Source of the DNA: Rostrohypoxylon terebratum
Lineage: Eukaryota > Ascomycota > Sordariomycetes > Xylariales > Hypoxylaceae
Direction of reading: 5' to 3'
Assembly (NCBI GenBank): GCA_022497145.1
Contig: MU386037.1
Location: forward strand, 1-35,857
DNA length: 35,857 nt
The translations under genes were made by a program, and so were the position numbers. Under the pieces are notes generated by a model. The model was not told the origin of the DNA. It ran no database searches and saw only the letters and a list, made by a program, of their open reading frames with translations. Shown here piece after piece: positions 8,916-17,473 of the stretch (within the stretch, counting starts at the first letter, position 1; the number at the start of each line of letters is the position of its first letter).

Positions 8916-10925
8916 CTACCATTCAAGCCGGTCGTCGCATACCAATTGAACGTCATAACGTTCGTCACCTGACCAGACCTTCGATCCCGAATTACAAGAT
9001 GCCACAACACTCCTTAAGTCGCTGATCATGCCACCCGGCCCGCTCGCATACACGGTTGTCGATCCTCTTACAGTGTTCTCGACGAACTCCTTCACTATCC
9101 TTCCTAGATCAGGATGCGTGTCGAATCCCTCTCCCCCTATCCTTTGGACGTCGAGGGTAGAGTTAGACTGCACCTCTTTTATCGAAGATCCGGTAGAGCA
9201 ACAAGCGCTAGCTTCCTTTACTACCGCACCCCCCTTTTCGGATACATCAGTACTCGATAGATTCTTGGCACTTGCTTCTCTCGTCACATATATATGGACC
9301 TCGATTTTATGTGCCTTTGCGGCCTTGCGAATGTCGTTAAGCTCCCTTTCGATCCAGCGTGTGTCGTCCTTCTTGCGAATCGCCCATACCAATTGTATTT
9401 TTCGATCCTTCACTTCCTTCTTCTCTATTAACCCGAGTATAACGGGCAAGACGTATGTGATCCCCGTTCCACCGGCTACACAGAGCACGTTGACGTCGGG
9501 CGTTAAATTCTCTGTTATCGACTCGCCGTAAGATCCTGATAGTATTAAGGGGGTTGTAGCACTTGGTGCTTCCGCCAACTTCTTCGCAGCTAGTTGCGCG
9601 ACCTTCTTCGTTTCGCCTTTCTTTGCTCTGAGGATATATGAATGGGAGACGAGTCCGTTCTCCACTTTCGGCAAGTTCAGCGGCGTAAACGGATGGGACT
9701 GCCATACGCTGCATTCAGAGAAGCACAAGTAAAAGTGCTGCCCGACTTTCCACGGGTCTTGCGGGTGCTTGAAGTCCATCCTGACGACGTCGCCATTCTC
9801 GGCATCGGGGAAATAAGTCAACGACGCATGCGCTGCCTTGAAACCCATGGAGCCATTGGGAAGGTATTGGTAATGGATAAGTGCCGAGCGTAAGTATCTG
9901 ATACAGCGATCGATACCCCATATAGCTATCCCAGGGATCAAGAAACACTTCAGATTGGCCCAGTGACCCCAACAAGCTCCGATATATACCATGGCTAGAA
10001 CATAATGGGCTTTGCGGAAGAACTCGTAGCCCGTAAGACGAATTCCCCATGGCGTGCTCAAGACGAATAGGAGCAGGAGTAAGCCTAGGGCGACGACGCC
10101 CCAGATCATATACAATTGCGCAATCCACTCTGAGGCTGTGGTGGGTTGGGGCTGGTACAACCGGACTTCGACAATTGTCCAGGCAATAGCATGCAAGGTT
10201 CCTTGGGTGACAATGATGTAACCCAACCACCGATGAAGAAAGTTGAAGCTTTGATAGGGGAGGCCGGTGATCAACGAGAGTATCGATTCTCTACTCGACA
10301 ACATGACAGAGAGGGGTGTTAAGGCATAGGCGAAAACACCAATCCGATCAGACCAAGGACCGAGAGTCGTTCTGGTGTTGTAAAGACCCGGCTTGTTCTT
10401 CACAGGCGTGATCCACTTTTCGTATACGAGGCCTGTGAAGCTGAATATAAACAGATAGCCTGCGAGGACGGACAGAATTAGGACTTGGAGTCGCGTCGTT
10501 CGACCAAATATGAATCGCACTGAATCGGGCAGTAAGTAGCGACGGATCAGAGATGATGCCGTCATCCTTATGCGCGAACGTCGCTCCGCTACCTTCTTCG
10601 CTAATTTATCGTGATCCAAGGCACCCGCAAACACTTCATCGGCGTGAGGGGATGGGAAGACCCGTCTTCCAACAGCCCATAGCAAAAGAATGCCACAAAT
10701 TACAGCCCAGAAGATGCCGGAATATACCATTGTCAGGTCATGGTTTGCGTATACTTGGTCTAAGTAAGCACATGACCCAGCATCGTTCGTACATGGAATA
10801 GCTCTATCGACATAGCCCCAGTGCTTTTCCAGGTTGCTCGCCGTGGTGAGATCCTGGATGTGGCGGTTGACGAGATGACTCTCCATGGCTGCCATCCTAC
10901 GCAGCTCGTCTTGACAACACCCCAA
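8916..10925 (-). CDS. Ferric/cupric reductase, FRE family transmembrane metalloreductase
   Basis: A plasma-membrane haem-flavin reductase (669 aa, single exon) that moves electrons from cytosolic NADPH through FAD and two haems to extracellular Fe(III) or Cu(II). Seen: a non-cytosolic N-terminal segment with KHWGYVDRAIPCTNDAGSC, a first membrane helix at about 66-86, then the ferric-reductase helix bundle. The bis-haem histidines have the family spacing: His ~230 (LHRWLGY) and His ~244 (GTLHAIAW), then His ~309 (FRKAHYVL) and His ~323 (CWGHW). An FAD-binding HPFTPLN motif lies at about 413 and the NADPH-binding glycine motif AGGTGITYVLP at about 482. A Ser/Cys-rich insert precedes the C-terminal YASGPGGM NAD-binding end. 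Start ATGs at residues 1, 11 and 14 are all possible. It is divergent from a Ctr copper transporter, which suggests a role in high-affinity copper and/or iron uptake (inference). Confidence 0.95.
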   Translation of the reverse strand: MGCCQDELRRMAAMESHLVNRHIQDLTTASNLEKHWGYVDRAIPCTNDAGSCAYLDQVYANHDLTMVYSGIFWAVICGILLLWAVGRRVFPSPHADEVFAGALDHDKLAKKVAERRSRIRMTASSLIRRYLLPDSVRFIFGRTTRLQVLILSVLAGYLFIFSFTGLVYEKWITPVKNKPGLYNTRTTLGPWSDRIGVFAYALTPLSVMLSSRESILSLITGLPYQSFNFLHRWLGYIIVTQGTLHAIAWTIVEVRLYQPQPTTASEWIAQLYMIWGVVALGLLLLLFVLSTPWGIRLTGYEFFRKAHYVLAMVYIGACWGHWANLKCFLIPGIAIWGIDRCIRYLRSALIHYQYLPNGSMGFKAAHASLTYFPDAENGDVVRMDFKHPQDPWKVGQHFYLCFSECSVWQSHPFTPLNLPKVENGLVSHSYILRAKKGETKKVAQLAAKKLAEAPSATTPLILSGSYGESITENLTPDVNVLCVAGGTGITYVLPVILGLIEKKEVKDRKIQLVWAIRKKDDTRWIERELNDIRKAAKAHKIEVHIYVTREASAKNLSSTDVSEKGGAVVKEASACCSTGSSIKEVQSNSTLDVQRIGGEGFDTHPDLGRIVKEFVENTVRGSTTVYASGPGGMISDLRSVVASCNSGSKVWSGDERYDVQLVCDDRLEW

Positions 10926-11160
10926 AAGCTATTATTCGGGTACGACGAACGACGAACGAGCGTCTGACGGGGGCCCGGGACACGGGAAGGTTATGTTTAA
11001 TACCTACCTAGTAGCGTAGACTGCGAAGCATGCAGACTAGCTCCCGTCGAAATTCCCGACAAAGTTTGATGAATGGATGAGATGAGATGATCTGCATTTG
11101 CCCAAAGGAACAATTGGATGGGTTGATGATATAACTGGTGGATGTGAAGAAAAAAAAAAG

Positions 11161-11174
11161 AGACCAGCTGGTCT
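11161..11174. repeat. Perfect 14-bp palindrome
   Basis: AGACCAGCTGGTCT equals its own reverse complement and overlaps a second palindrome, GTCTAGAC (11171-11178). It follows directly after an A-rich tract (11148-11159). It lies about 240 bp upstream of the reductase start and about 1 kb upstream of the copper transporter, so it could be a dimer-binding operator. No factor can be named. Confidence 0.5.
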
Positions 11175-11688
11175 AGACAGGACACCATCTACCCGATCTA
11201 AGGTCGTACCCGCGCACCGGGTCAAATGCGGCGCTATCTCAAGCAGATTCCTCATCTCGCTCGCTAAGAGGCCAGGTTCTATCAAGGTTCTCCGTTATTT
11301 ATCGATGGAAACCTGCTCAAAAATTCCAGATGTTCGATGTTACCCTTTGCTATCCCATGCTTAGGTTACGAAACATACGTCGCCCGGACCTTAAACCTCT
11401 GAAGGAAAGGCTTGAGAAGAATTGAGCACGTTTTCCAGGGGTCGTCGAAGACTTGGCAAACATGGATAACATTCTTAAGACGACCAATGAAAAGCCAGAC
11501 TATCGACCGTTGAGGCGACGAACCGTTAAAGAATCAACCCGGTAGGTCGAACAAAGTCGAGGAATCGGGAATGCGATCCACTTTGCCCAGATGCCGCTAG
11601 ATCATCTGGATATCCACAAGGATACGTGCAGCCATCATACCATCTAGGTACCTGGTATTGTACATACTATGTAACGACCCGCCACCTA

Positions 11689-11734
11689 GACTAAGGACAA
11701 GACTAGGACAAGACTAAGACAAGACTAAGGACGA
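11689..11734 (+). repeat. Four-unit 11-12-bp tandem repeat
   Basis: Consecutive units read GACTAAGGACAA, GACTAGGACAA, GACTAAGACAA and GACTAAGGACGA. They lie about 450 bp upstream of the copper transporter start. The repeat may be neutral replication slippage or a clustered binding site; its function is unknown. Confidence 0.7.
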
Positions 11735-12183
11735 GGAGTCGAGAGTATTTTCTTTATCTAAACACGGGAATCAAAGACATGGGAATTGACTGATGGCACG
11801 GCCGTCGCCAAGGTAATACGTCCCTCCTTCAACTTTCATATTATTATCGACCATCCTAAATAGTGAATCTTGCTCTTATACTCTCATTATCGGACGAGAT
11901 ATCGTCATCTGCCTACGTCGCGTGCGGAGAAAAGGCCTCAGAGATACCAATACAAAATACATAAGATTAGGACACTAGAAGATATACAGAGAAGGCCAAG
12001 TTCGAGTCGTATACCGTCTGCGCTTCGAGAACAAGAACAAAGACAGGCGTCTGTCTAGTCTACCAAACCTCGTGGCTAATCGCAGGATACTTGTTACGTT
12101 ACGGGTTACTCACCGTCATCCTCCGAACATACCCAACGGGAAATATACACATTTTACCCGCTCCTCTAAATTAACTGCCCAGG

Positions 12184-12875
12184 ATGGATATGGATATGAG
12201 CAGCAGCAATAGTACCTGTACCATGTCGGTAAGTGTGACTAACACATCTTTGAAAATAAACCAAAACCAACTGGACGATGGCTGACCGAGATCGTAGATG
12301 ACGTGGAATTGGAATACGATTGGTTCATGTATGGTCACCTCGATACACTCAACGGATATCCGGCATAGGTGACGATGACTAACCGTCTCCCAGGTTTCCT
12401 CGCCGAATCGTGGATGATTGAGAGCGAAGGCGCGTTTGCGGCCTCTTGTATCGGCGTCTTCGTCCTTACCATATGTCTCGAGTTTCTCCGGCGTGTAGGC
12501 AAAGAGTACGATAACTTTGTTTTACGCCAATTTCAGCAACATGCGACTGCGCAAGCCCGAAATTCTAAATACGAGGGCTTGTCCGGCTCCGATGTCCCGG
12601 TTCTTGGTCCGCAAGTCGTCACGTTTAGAGCCACACCCCTGCAACAGTTGATCCGCTCGGTCATACACGCTGTATCTTTCGGTGTCGCATACATTCTTAT
12701 GTTAATAGCGATGGGATTTAACGGATACATCATAATCAGCATCATAATCGGAGCCGGCGTTGGAAAGTTTTTATGCGATTGGATGATTGCGAGGATTGTT
12801 ATTCAAAGCGAGAGCGAAAGCCAACCGAACAAGGAAGCAGATGGATTGGAAGATGCCACAGTTTGCTGTGGTTAA
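12184..12875 (+). CDS. Ctr-family high-affinity copper transporter
   Basis: A plasma-membrane (or vacuolar) Cu(I) channel protein that acts as a trimer. Three exons, 12184-12228, 12298-12328 and 12394-12875, with 69- and 65-nt introns, give 185 aa. Seen: a Met-rich start MDMDMSSSNSTCTMSMTWNW, typical of the copper-binding ectodomain, then SCFLAESWMIESEGAFAASCIGVF entering the first membrane helix. The helix-2 signature MxxxM appears as MLIAM, and the helix-3 packing motif GxxxG as GAGVG. The two small first exons are required: they supply the only Met-rich N-terminus and keep phase through Cys in SCF. The frame open from 12369 begins inside an intron and is not the true start. Neighbouring metalloreductase supports a joint copper-uptake role. 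C-terminal Cys residues (CCG) fit metal handoff in the cytosol. Confidence 0.93.
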
Positions 12876-14197
12876 TTTGATATGCCGGATTTATGTTAAG
12901 ATACCCACCGTGCAATTCTTGGTTTAGATCGAACAGGCGATGATACAGTTATATTGCCTGGGTTGAAGTCATATACTTAATTTTTACCTGCTCACTTCAT
13001 CGAGCCATTTGTCTCATGACAATCACCTCCTACTGTAGGTCGATCATCGTCAGTATATAATTATTACATCCATCAAAAACTAACTTTTTGGTACTCTGAA
13101 GTGAAGTATCTAGAACATTTGATTCTAGTAGATATTCCCCCCCCCCCTTAATCAACAAGCGGGAAATAGGTATCGTTAGGTAGCTAGAATACCTACACTA
13201 TCCAATAAGAAAACCTTTAGCCAAAGGACATACAACTATCTGTCATGTCCGAAGCTGACAGCTTTCCCAAGTTTCGGGTTTGGATAATCGAATACCTAAT
13301 TCAACTCAAACGAGGAAAGACATACCACGCCTTCACTCAGGATTTAAGCCAATCGTCCCTTTGACTCGTCCAACATTACCAGAACGTCGATTAGCATCTT
13401 GCTGGGCAACATACCCAAGGTTCAAAAACCAGACAATTCACATGCCCGAATTCCCGAAAAATGCGAAACGCGGTCAGGTGCCTGATGTGATTCGGACAAT
13501 ATCATCAGACTAAACCCGAGACAACGGCGACAGTGTATTCTCAGTTCCGATATCGATCTTCAATATTGATGTGCTGGCTTAAGTTTGTTGTTGATAGTAG
13601 TCATTTTGCAGCGGAGGAGACGTTGAAAGGGGTCAACAATGTGAGGGGTCGTCATCTAGCCGAATGCTACCGAGGAAGTTATTCGCGATCTAATCCAGAA
13701 CGATTGGCCAAGACCAAAACTTCAATGCTGGTTTAGGAAATATCGTTACGTCGTCAATGACGACCTCGGGTGGAAGTTATTCGGAGTCTCGTTGTCTCGG
13801 AGGCGATGCGGCTCCGTATGGGGTTGGGGTACAGGATGAGGAAAATCAACAGGAGAGCTTAATTGGCCAATTGTGGAATATCATAGGGTATTATATAAAT
13901 ATAGAGTGATGACAAAGCTGCATGTTGCTTAGTGTTGTCCTATACTCTATTGCCGCCTCATGTCCAAGTGTTGTACAAGTGCTACAGACGAATCAATGAC
14001 ATTTCATTGATGTCATGGAACGTACTCCTAGGTCCGTCGATCGGAATAATTCCTCGACCAAAATGAATATCAAGAAATACATATAAAACTTGGTAACAAA
14101 GAAACTTCTTCAAAGTAAACATTGAAGCCAGCAAAGCATCGCACATCGACTTTCACATATTTGACTTGATACCTAGCTAGCCCCTATTTTCGCCATC
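12876..14197. other. Intergenic, no gene recognised
   Basis: About 1.3 kb between two rightward genes. Frames at 13280-13513 and 13533-13736 lack motifs and have spacer-like codon use. There is an 11-base C run at 13137-13147. The right end is the promoter of the FMN-dependent oxidase at 14198. Nothing else is recognised. Confidence 0.55.
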
Positions 14198-15828
14198 ATG
14201 AGCAACCCAAACAACCCCAACATCCAGCAGCGCAGCACGCCTCAATGGGGTCTCTACCAGAGAGAATTATTCTGGGGTCCGAACGAGAACAAGCACCCGC
14301 CATTTAACACCGGTAATTTATTAGAAATCTGTTTCTAGTTAGGTACCTGCTGATTAGTATCATAGACCCGGACAAGCTCAAAGCAACAGCTAAAGAGCGC
14401 CTCAGCCTAGCCGGATGGTACATAACCCTAACCCCTTGTTGCTAACCCTTACCCCACACCTTCTCTCTTAACCCTAACCTCATCCCCAACTCAATTCAAT
14501 CCTAACTCTAGTACTTCCGTCCTAACCCTATCCCTCACCTCAACCAAACCCCCGCTTACCTACCTACCTAACCAAACCACAGGCACTACGCCTCCTGCAA
14601 CGCCGGTCAATCACTAACGCACTACGCGAACCGCGCGGCCTTCTTCCGACACCAGATCATCCCGCGCACGCTAGTCGACACGACGGCGCGCGACACGCTA
14701 ACCAGCGTGTTTGGAACCCGTGTCGCGGCGCCGGTGGGGTTCGCGCCCATCGGCATAAACCGGATCTACCACGCGACGGGGGAGCTGTCGCCGGCGCGGG
14801 TGGCGGGGGAATTGGGGCTGCTGTATTGCCTGAGTTCCGCGGGGAGCTATGGGGTTGAGGAGGTGGCGCGGGCGAATGATGCTGGGAAGGCGAAGGGGGT
14901 GGAGAAAGGTATCAGGGGAGAGGGAGAGGGAGGGGGGAAGGGGGGACAGGGGGAAGGGAAGATCGGCGTTAGGTGGTTCCAGCTGTACTGGAGCCCGGAC
15001 GACGGCGTGGCGCTGAGTATGCTCCGGCGCGCGGCGGACAACGGGTACGCCGCTTGCGTGCTTACGACGGATACGTGGCAGCTTGGGTGGCGGCATGACG
15101 ATGTTATGCACGGGAACTATGCCTTCTACCACGACCACGGGGCGGGTGATTTGGGGTTGAATGACCCGGAGTTCGTGAGGAGGGTGAGAGAGATGGGGTT
15201 GGATCCGAAGAGCGAAGGGGATAAAATGAAAGTTGGTGCGAGCTGGATTGATGGACATATCTGGCACGGGCAGTCGTTCTCGTGGGAGAGGATCCCGTGG
15301 TTGATGGAGAATTGGAAGAGGTTGAGCGGTGGGAAGCCGTTTGCTATCAAGGGCATACAGAGTGTGGCAGATGCGAAGAAAGCCGTCGAGTTGGGTGTTG
15401 ATGGCATCGTGGTGTCGAATCACGCGGGGAGACAGGTTGATGGAGCGATTGCGAGTTTGGATGCGTTGGAGAAGATTGTTGATGCAGTTGGGGATAGGAT
15501 TTATGTGAGTTTTCACTTCCACTACGTACCTAAATAATGTAACTGACCGCGACGATAGATCATGTATGACTCGGGCGTCCGCAGTGGAGCCGATGTCTTC
15601 AAGGCACTTGCTCTCGGAGCCAAGTTTGTATTCGTAGGACGTTTATGGGTTTACGCCCTTGGGTCCGGCGGCGAAGAGGGAGTGAGGCATGTGATGAAGA
15701 GTCTGCTGGCAGATTTCGATATCCTCATGAATGTCGCGGGGTATCCTGATTTGAAGGAGATTAACCGCGATGCGCTTGACTCTTTACCTAAGGGTTCGCA
15801 TTACCCCCTCGCGGCCGACATGGCTTGA
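14198..15828 (+). CDS. FMN-dependent alpha-hydroxy-acid dehydrogenase, lactate 2-monooxygenase-like
   Basis: A TIM-barrel flavoenzyme of the lactate oxidase/glycolate oxidase family, oxidising an L-2-hydroxy acid such as lactate. Four exons, 14198-14312, 14366-14417, 14583-15504 and 15559-15828 (introns 53, 165 and 54 nt), give 452 aa. Seen: APVGFAPIGINR near the N-terminal part of the barrel, RWFQLYW with Tyr ~191, LTTDTW with Asp ~219, AIKGI with Lys ~312, and SNHAGRQVDGA with His ~336 and Arg ~339 (catalytic base and substrate carboxylate binder). Then YDSGVRSGADVFKALALGAKFVFVGR, the FMN phosphate site, is created by the last splice. The SNHAGRQVDG version and the LADFD tail fit the lactate 2-monooxygenase subgroup. 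Oddities: a Gly/Lys/Glu-rich insert at about 156-183 in the loop before RWFQLYW, and a telomere-like second intron. Confidence 0.92.
14418..14582 (+). repeat. Intron made of degenerate telomere-like CCCTAA repeats
   Basis: The second intron of the FMN oxidase gene (GTACAT...CACAG, 165 nt, about three times its other introns) is almost entirely degenerate C-strand telomere repeat. Exact CCCTAA occurs at 14426-14431 and 14472-14477. Variants such as CTAACCCTTACCCC and CCTAACCCTATCCC lie between, and ACCTACCTACCTAACC at the 3' end. Fungal telomeres are normally TTAGGG/CCCTAA. Confidence 0.75.
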
Positions 15829-16077
15829 ATGCCAGGACTTCGTGGTGTTTCAGGAAGTTTACAACATTTCATTCTCATTTTCATGAAGCAGGTCAGCGAG
15901 ATAGTACTTGAAGATAGCAACAAAGGGAATATGTGTGTCTGTTGTGGATATCTTGATAGTTCTCGAGCGAACGCAAAGTTTCCTCTACTAGTTCAAGTCG
16001 ATACATCTCATATATACATCTCTACCCCTCAGGTCCTTGGTCAGATCCCTTGATTTGTAGTACCTAGCCTTCTCTCT

Positions 16078-16775
16078 TTAACCGCTTACGTTAAAGTAGT
16101 TCGCCGCGATGGGGTTCTCGAGCCCGGCCGCGGTGATAAAGTTCGGGACGTTGAAGCCGGTCTTTTGGCTTTGTAGCATCTGGTTGGCAGCAGCGGGGAT
16201 TTGCCAGTTCTCCGGCTGTTCCCATAGCAGGTTCGTGTATCGATGCGGGTGTGGGGGGTTCTCTGCTGGTGGTGCCGGCGCGAACCATGCCACGGGTTGG
16301 TTGGACGTGGAGGTAAGAGTCGTGATGCCGTCAGCAGATGCGGCGCCGCTTGCCTTGAAGTCCCTGATCACGGTGTGGAGATAAGTAGTTGGCTGTCCCG
16401 CGCCGGGGTTTATGAAGTTGGTTGAGCTATCAGATATCTCGTCAGTTGGAAAGATTTATACCGGGAGGATATAGGTGCAAGGACGTACGCATCAATATCT
16501 GGTACTAGTTAGCTCACGAGTCCGTTGACGCTTGGAGGAGGTTTCAACTTACCGATTAGCATCCAGATGTAAGTACCGTCAGCCGTACCATTCAACCCAA
16601 TGGTAGGTTGTCTTGAGGTCTCGGTCTTCGCGAACGCCAGGCCAGGTGTAGTAACCGACTTCGTCCCGAAAGTGACCTCGAGCTTCTGCTCAACAACAGG
16701 CGTGAAACCCGGGGGGGTCTGAGCAGTAGACACGCCGGCAAGGGCCAACGTTGACAAGATACTGGATCCCTTCAT
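16078..16775 (-). CDS. Secreted PEBP-like protein (phosphatidylethanolamine-binding fold)
   Basis: A 193-aa secreted protein of the PEBP/TFS1-like family, which binds anionic ligands or inhibits proteases; its substrate is unknown. Three exons on the minus strand: 16775-16553, a 10-nt microexon 16498-16489, and 16426-16078 (introns 54 and 62 nt). Seen: a signal peptide with likely cleavage after STA (residue 18). The ligand-site strand reads WMLIDIDAS at 71-79, the equivalent of the family DPDxP motif, and is formed only when the microexon is included. PPHPHRYTNLLW at 135-146 holds the conserved HRY. The C-terminal part FNVPNFITAAGLENPIAANYF is the usual PEBP ending. The canonical Pro of DPDxP is absent (DIDAS), as in other secreted fungal members. 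The gene is convergent with the oxidase at 15828. Confidence 0.88.
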
Positions 16776-17473
16776 CTTGAATTATAATGCCAACAATAGT
16801 CTACTATTTTACCGTAATCCGTACTGTCGGTGTAGCTTCTAGGAGCTTGGTCAGGTATATATACTATCCCGCCGTTGGAAACTAGACCCTCACGCACTAG
16901 CTTATGCGGAGCTCTTTTACATTGCCTAGAGTTAGTCAATCTACTTCAGGCTTATCACAGTACTGTCTCCTTTATATAAGCTCTGTGGCTAAATAGGAAC
17001 TTTCCTGATCGGGAGCGGTTGTCTGTTATACATGGTCAATCTTCCGTCTTGGCGAATTAGAGCAAAGCATTGCCTCATACGCGGGTCCCCCGCAAATTGA
17101 TGGCAGTTGTATATACGCTGGCCTAGAATCTGACGTCGGTTGCCGATCAGTAGTCTATCAGGAGGTTTGTCTCCCTTCTAGGGTGAACCCCTATATAGCC
17201 TTTTGTGAAGCTAGGGAAGTTAGGCAATCTCTACAAGTTTTATATACAATCACGTAATTCTGATCAATGCATTTTTAATTCTTCTTCTGAATAAAGGCAA
17301 TCGTAGTCATCGTAGTACCGTAGTATCGTAGTAATTACTAACGAGGAGGCGGCCGCCTACCCGCCTACCAGTTTTTCCAGAGCTCCCCGAAGGTACATCA
17401 GATGTGGTACCCTAAGAGCCGCATTCCCACCCCAATCTCAGCCCTCTTTTTTCCGAAGTCATCTTCGACAACA
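16776..17473. other. Intergenic, no gene recognised
   Basis: About 700 bp that includes the promoter of the leftward PEBP-like gene at its left and the 3' flank of the orphan gene at its right. An imperfect CGTAGTA-type repeat lies near 17298-17333 and GGCGGCCGCC near 17348. No gene is recognised. Confidence 0.55.

Larger units (their letters stand above)
10926..12183. promoter_or_regulatory. Shared upstream region of the metalloreductase and copper transporter
   Basis: A 1.26-kb divergent spacer that must contain both promoters and 5' UTRs. It contains a perfect 14-bp palindrome (11161-11174) beside a purine tract, a four-unit 11-12-bp tandem repeat (11689-11734), and a CTAGGTACCTGG word near 11643. 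I did not find a clear match to the yeast Mac1 site TTTGCTCA. The 11870-12058 frame is not a convincing gene. Co-regulation by metal status is inferred from gene identity and orientation only. Confidence 0.45.

Noticed and set aside
11870..12058. 62-codon frame upstream of CTR
   Set aside because: It is Arg/Gln-rich with no motif, and it lies in the likely 5' UTR or promoter of CTR.
12369..12393. Start of CTR at the ATG in 12369-12371
   Set aside because: This ATG is inside the second intron. The spliced upstream exons give the Met-rich ectodomain and the conserved SCFLAESW junction.
13137..13147. 11-base C homopolymer
   Set aside because: An ordinary homopolymer run; it could also be a sequencing-length uncertainty. 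No functional context.
14698..15522. 274-codon minus-strand frame opposite the FMN oxidase
   Set aside because: It is a GC-driven shadow of exon 3, which carries all catalytic motifs on the plus strand.
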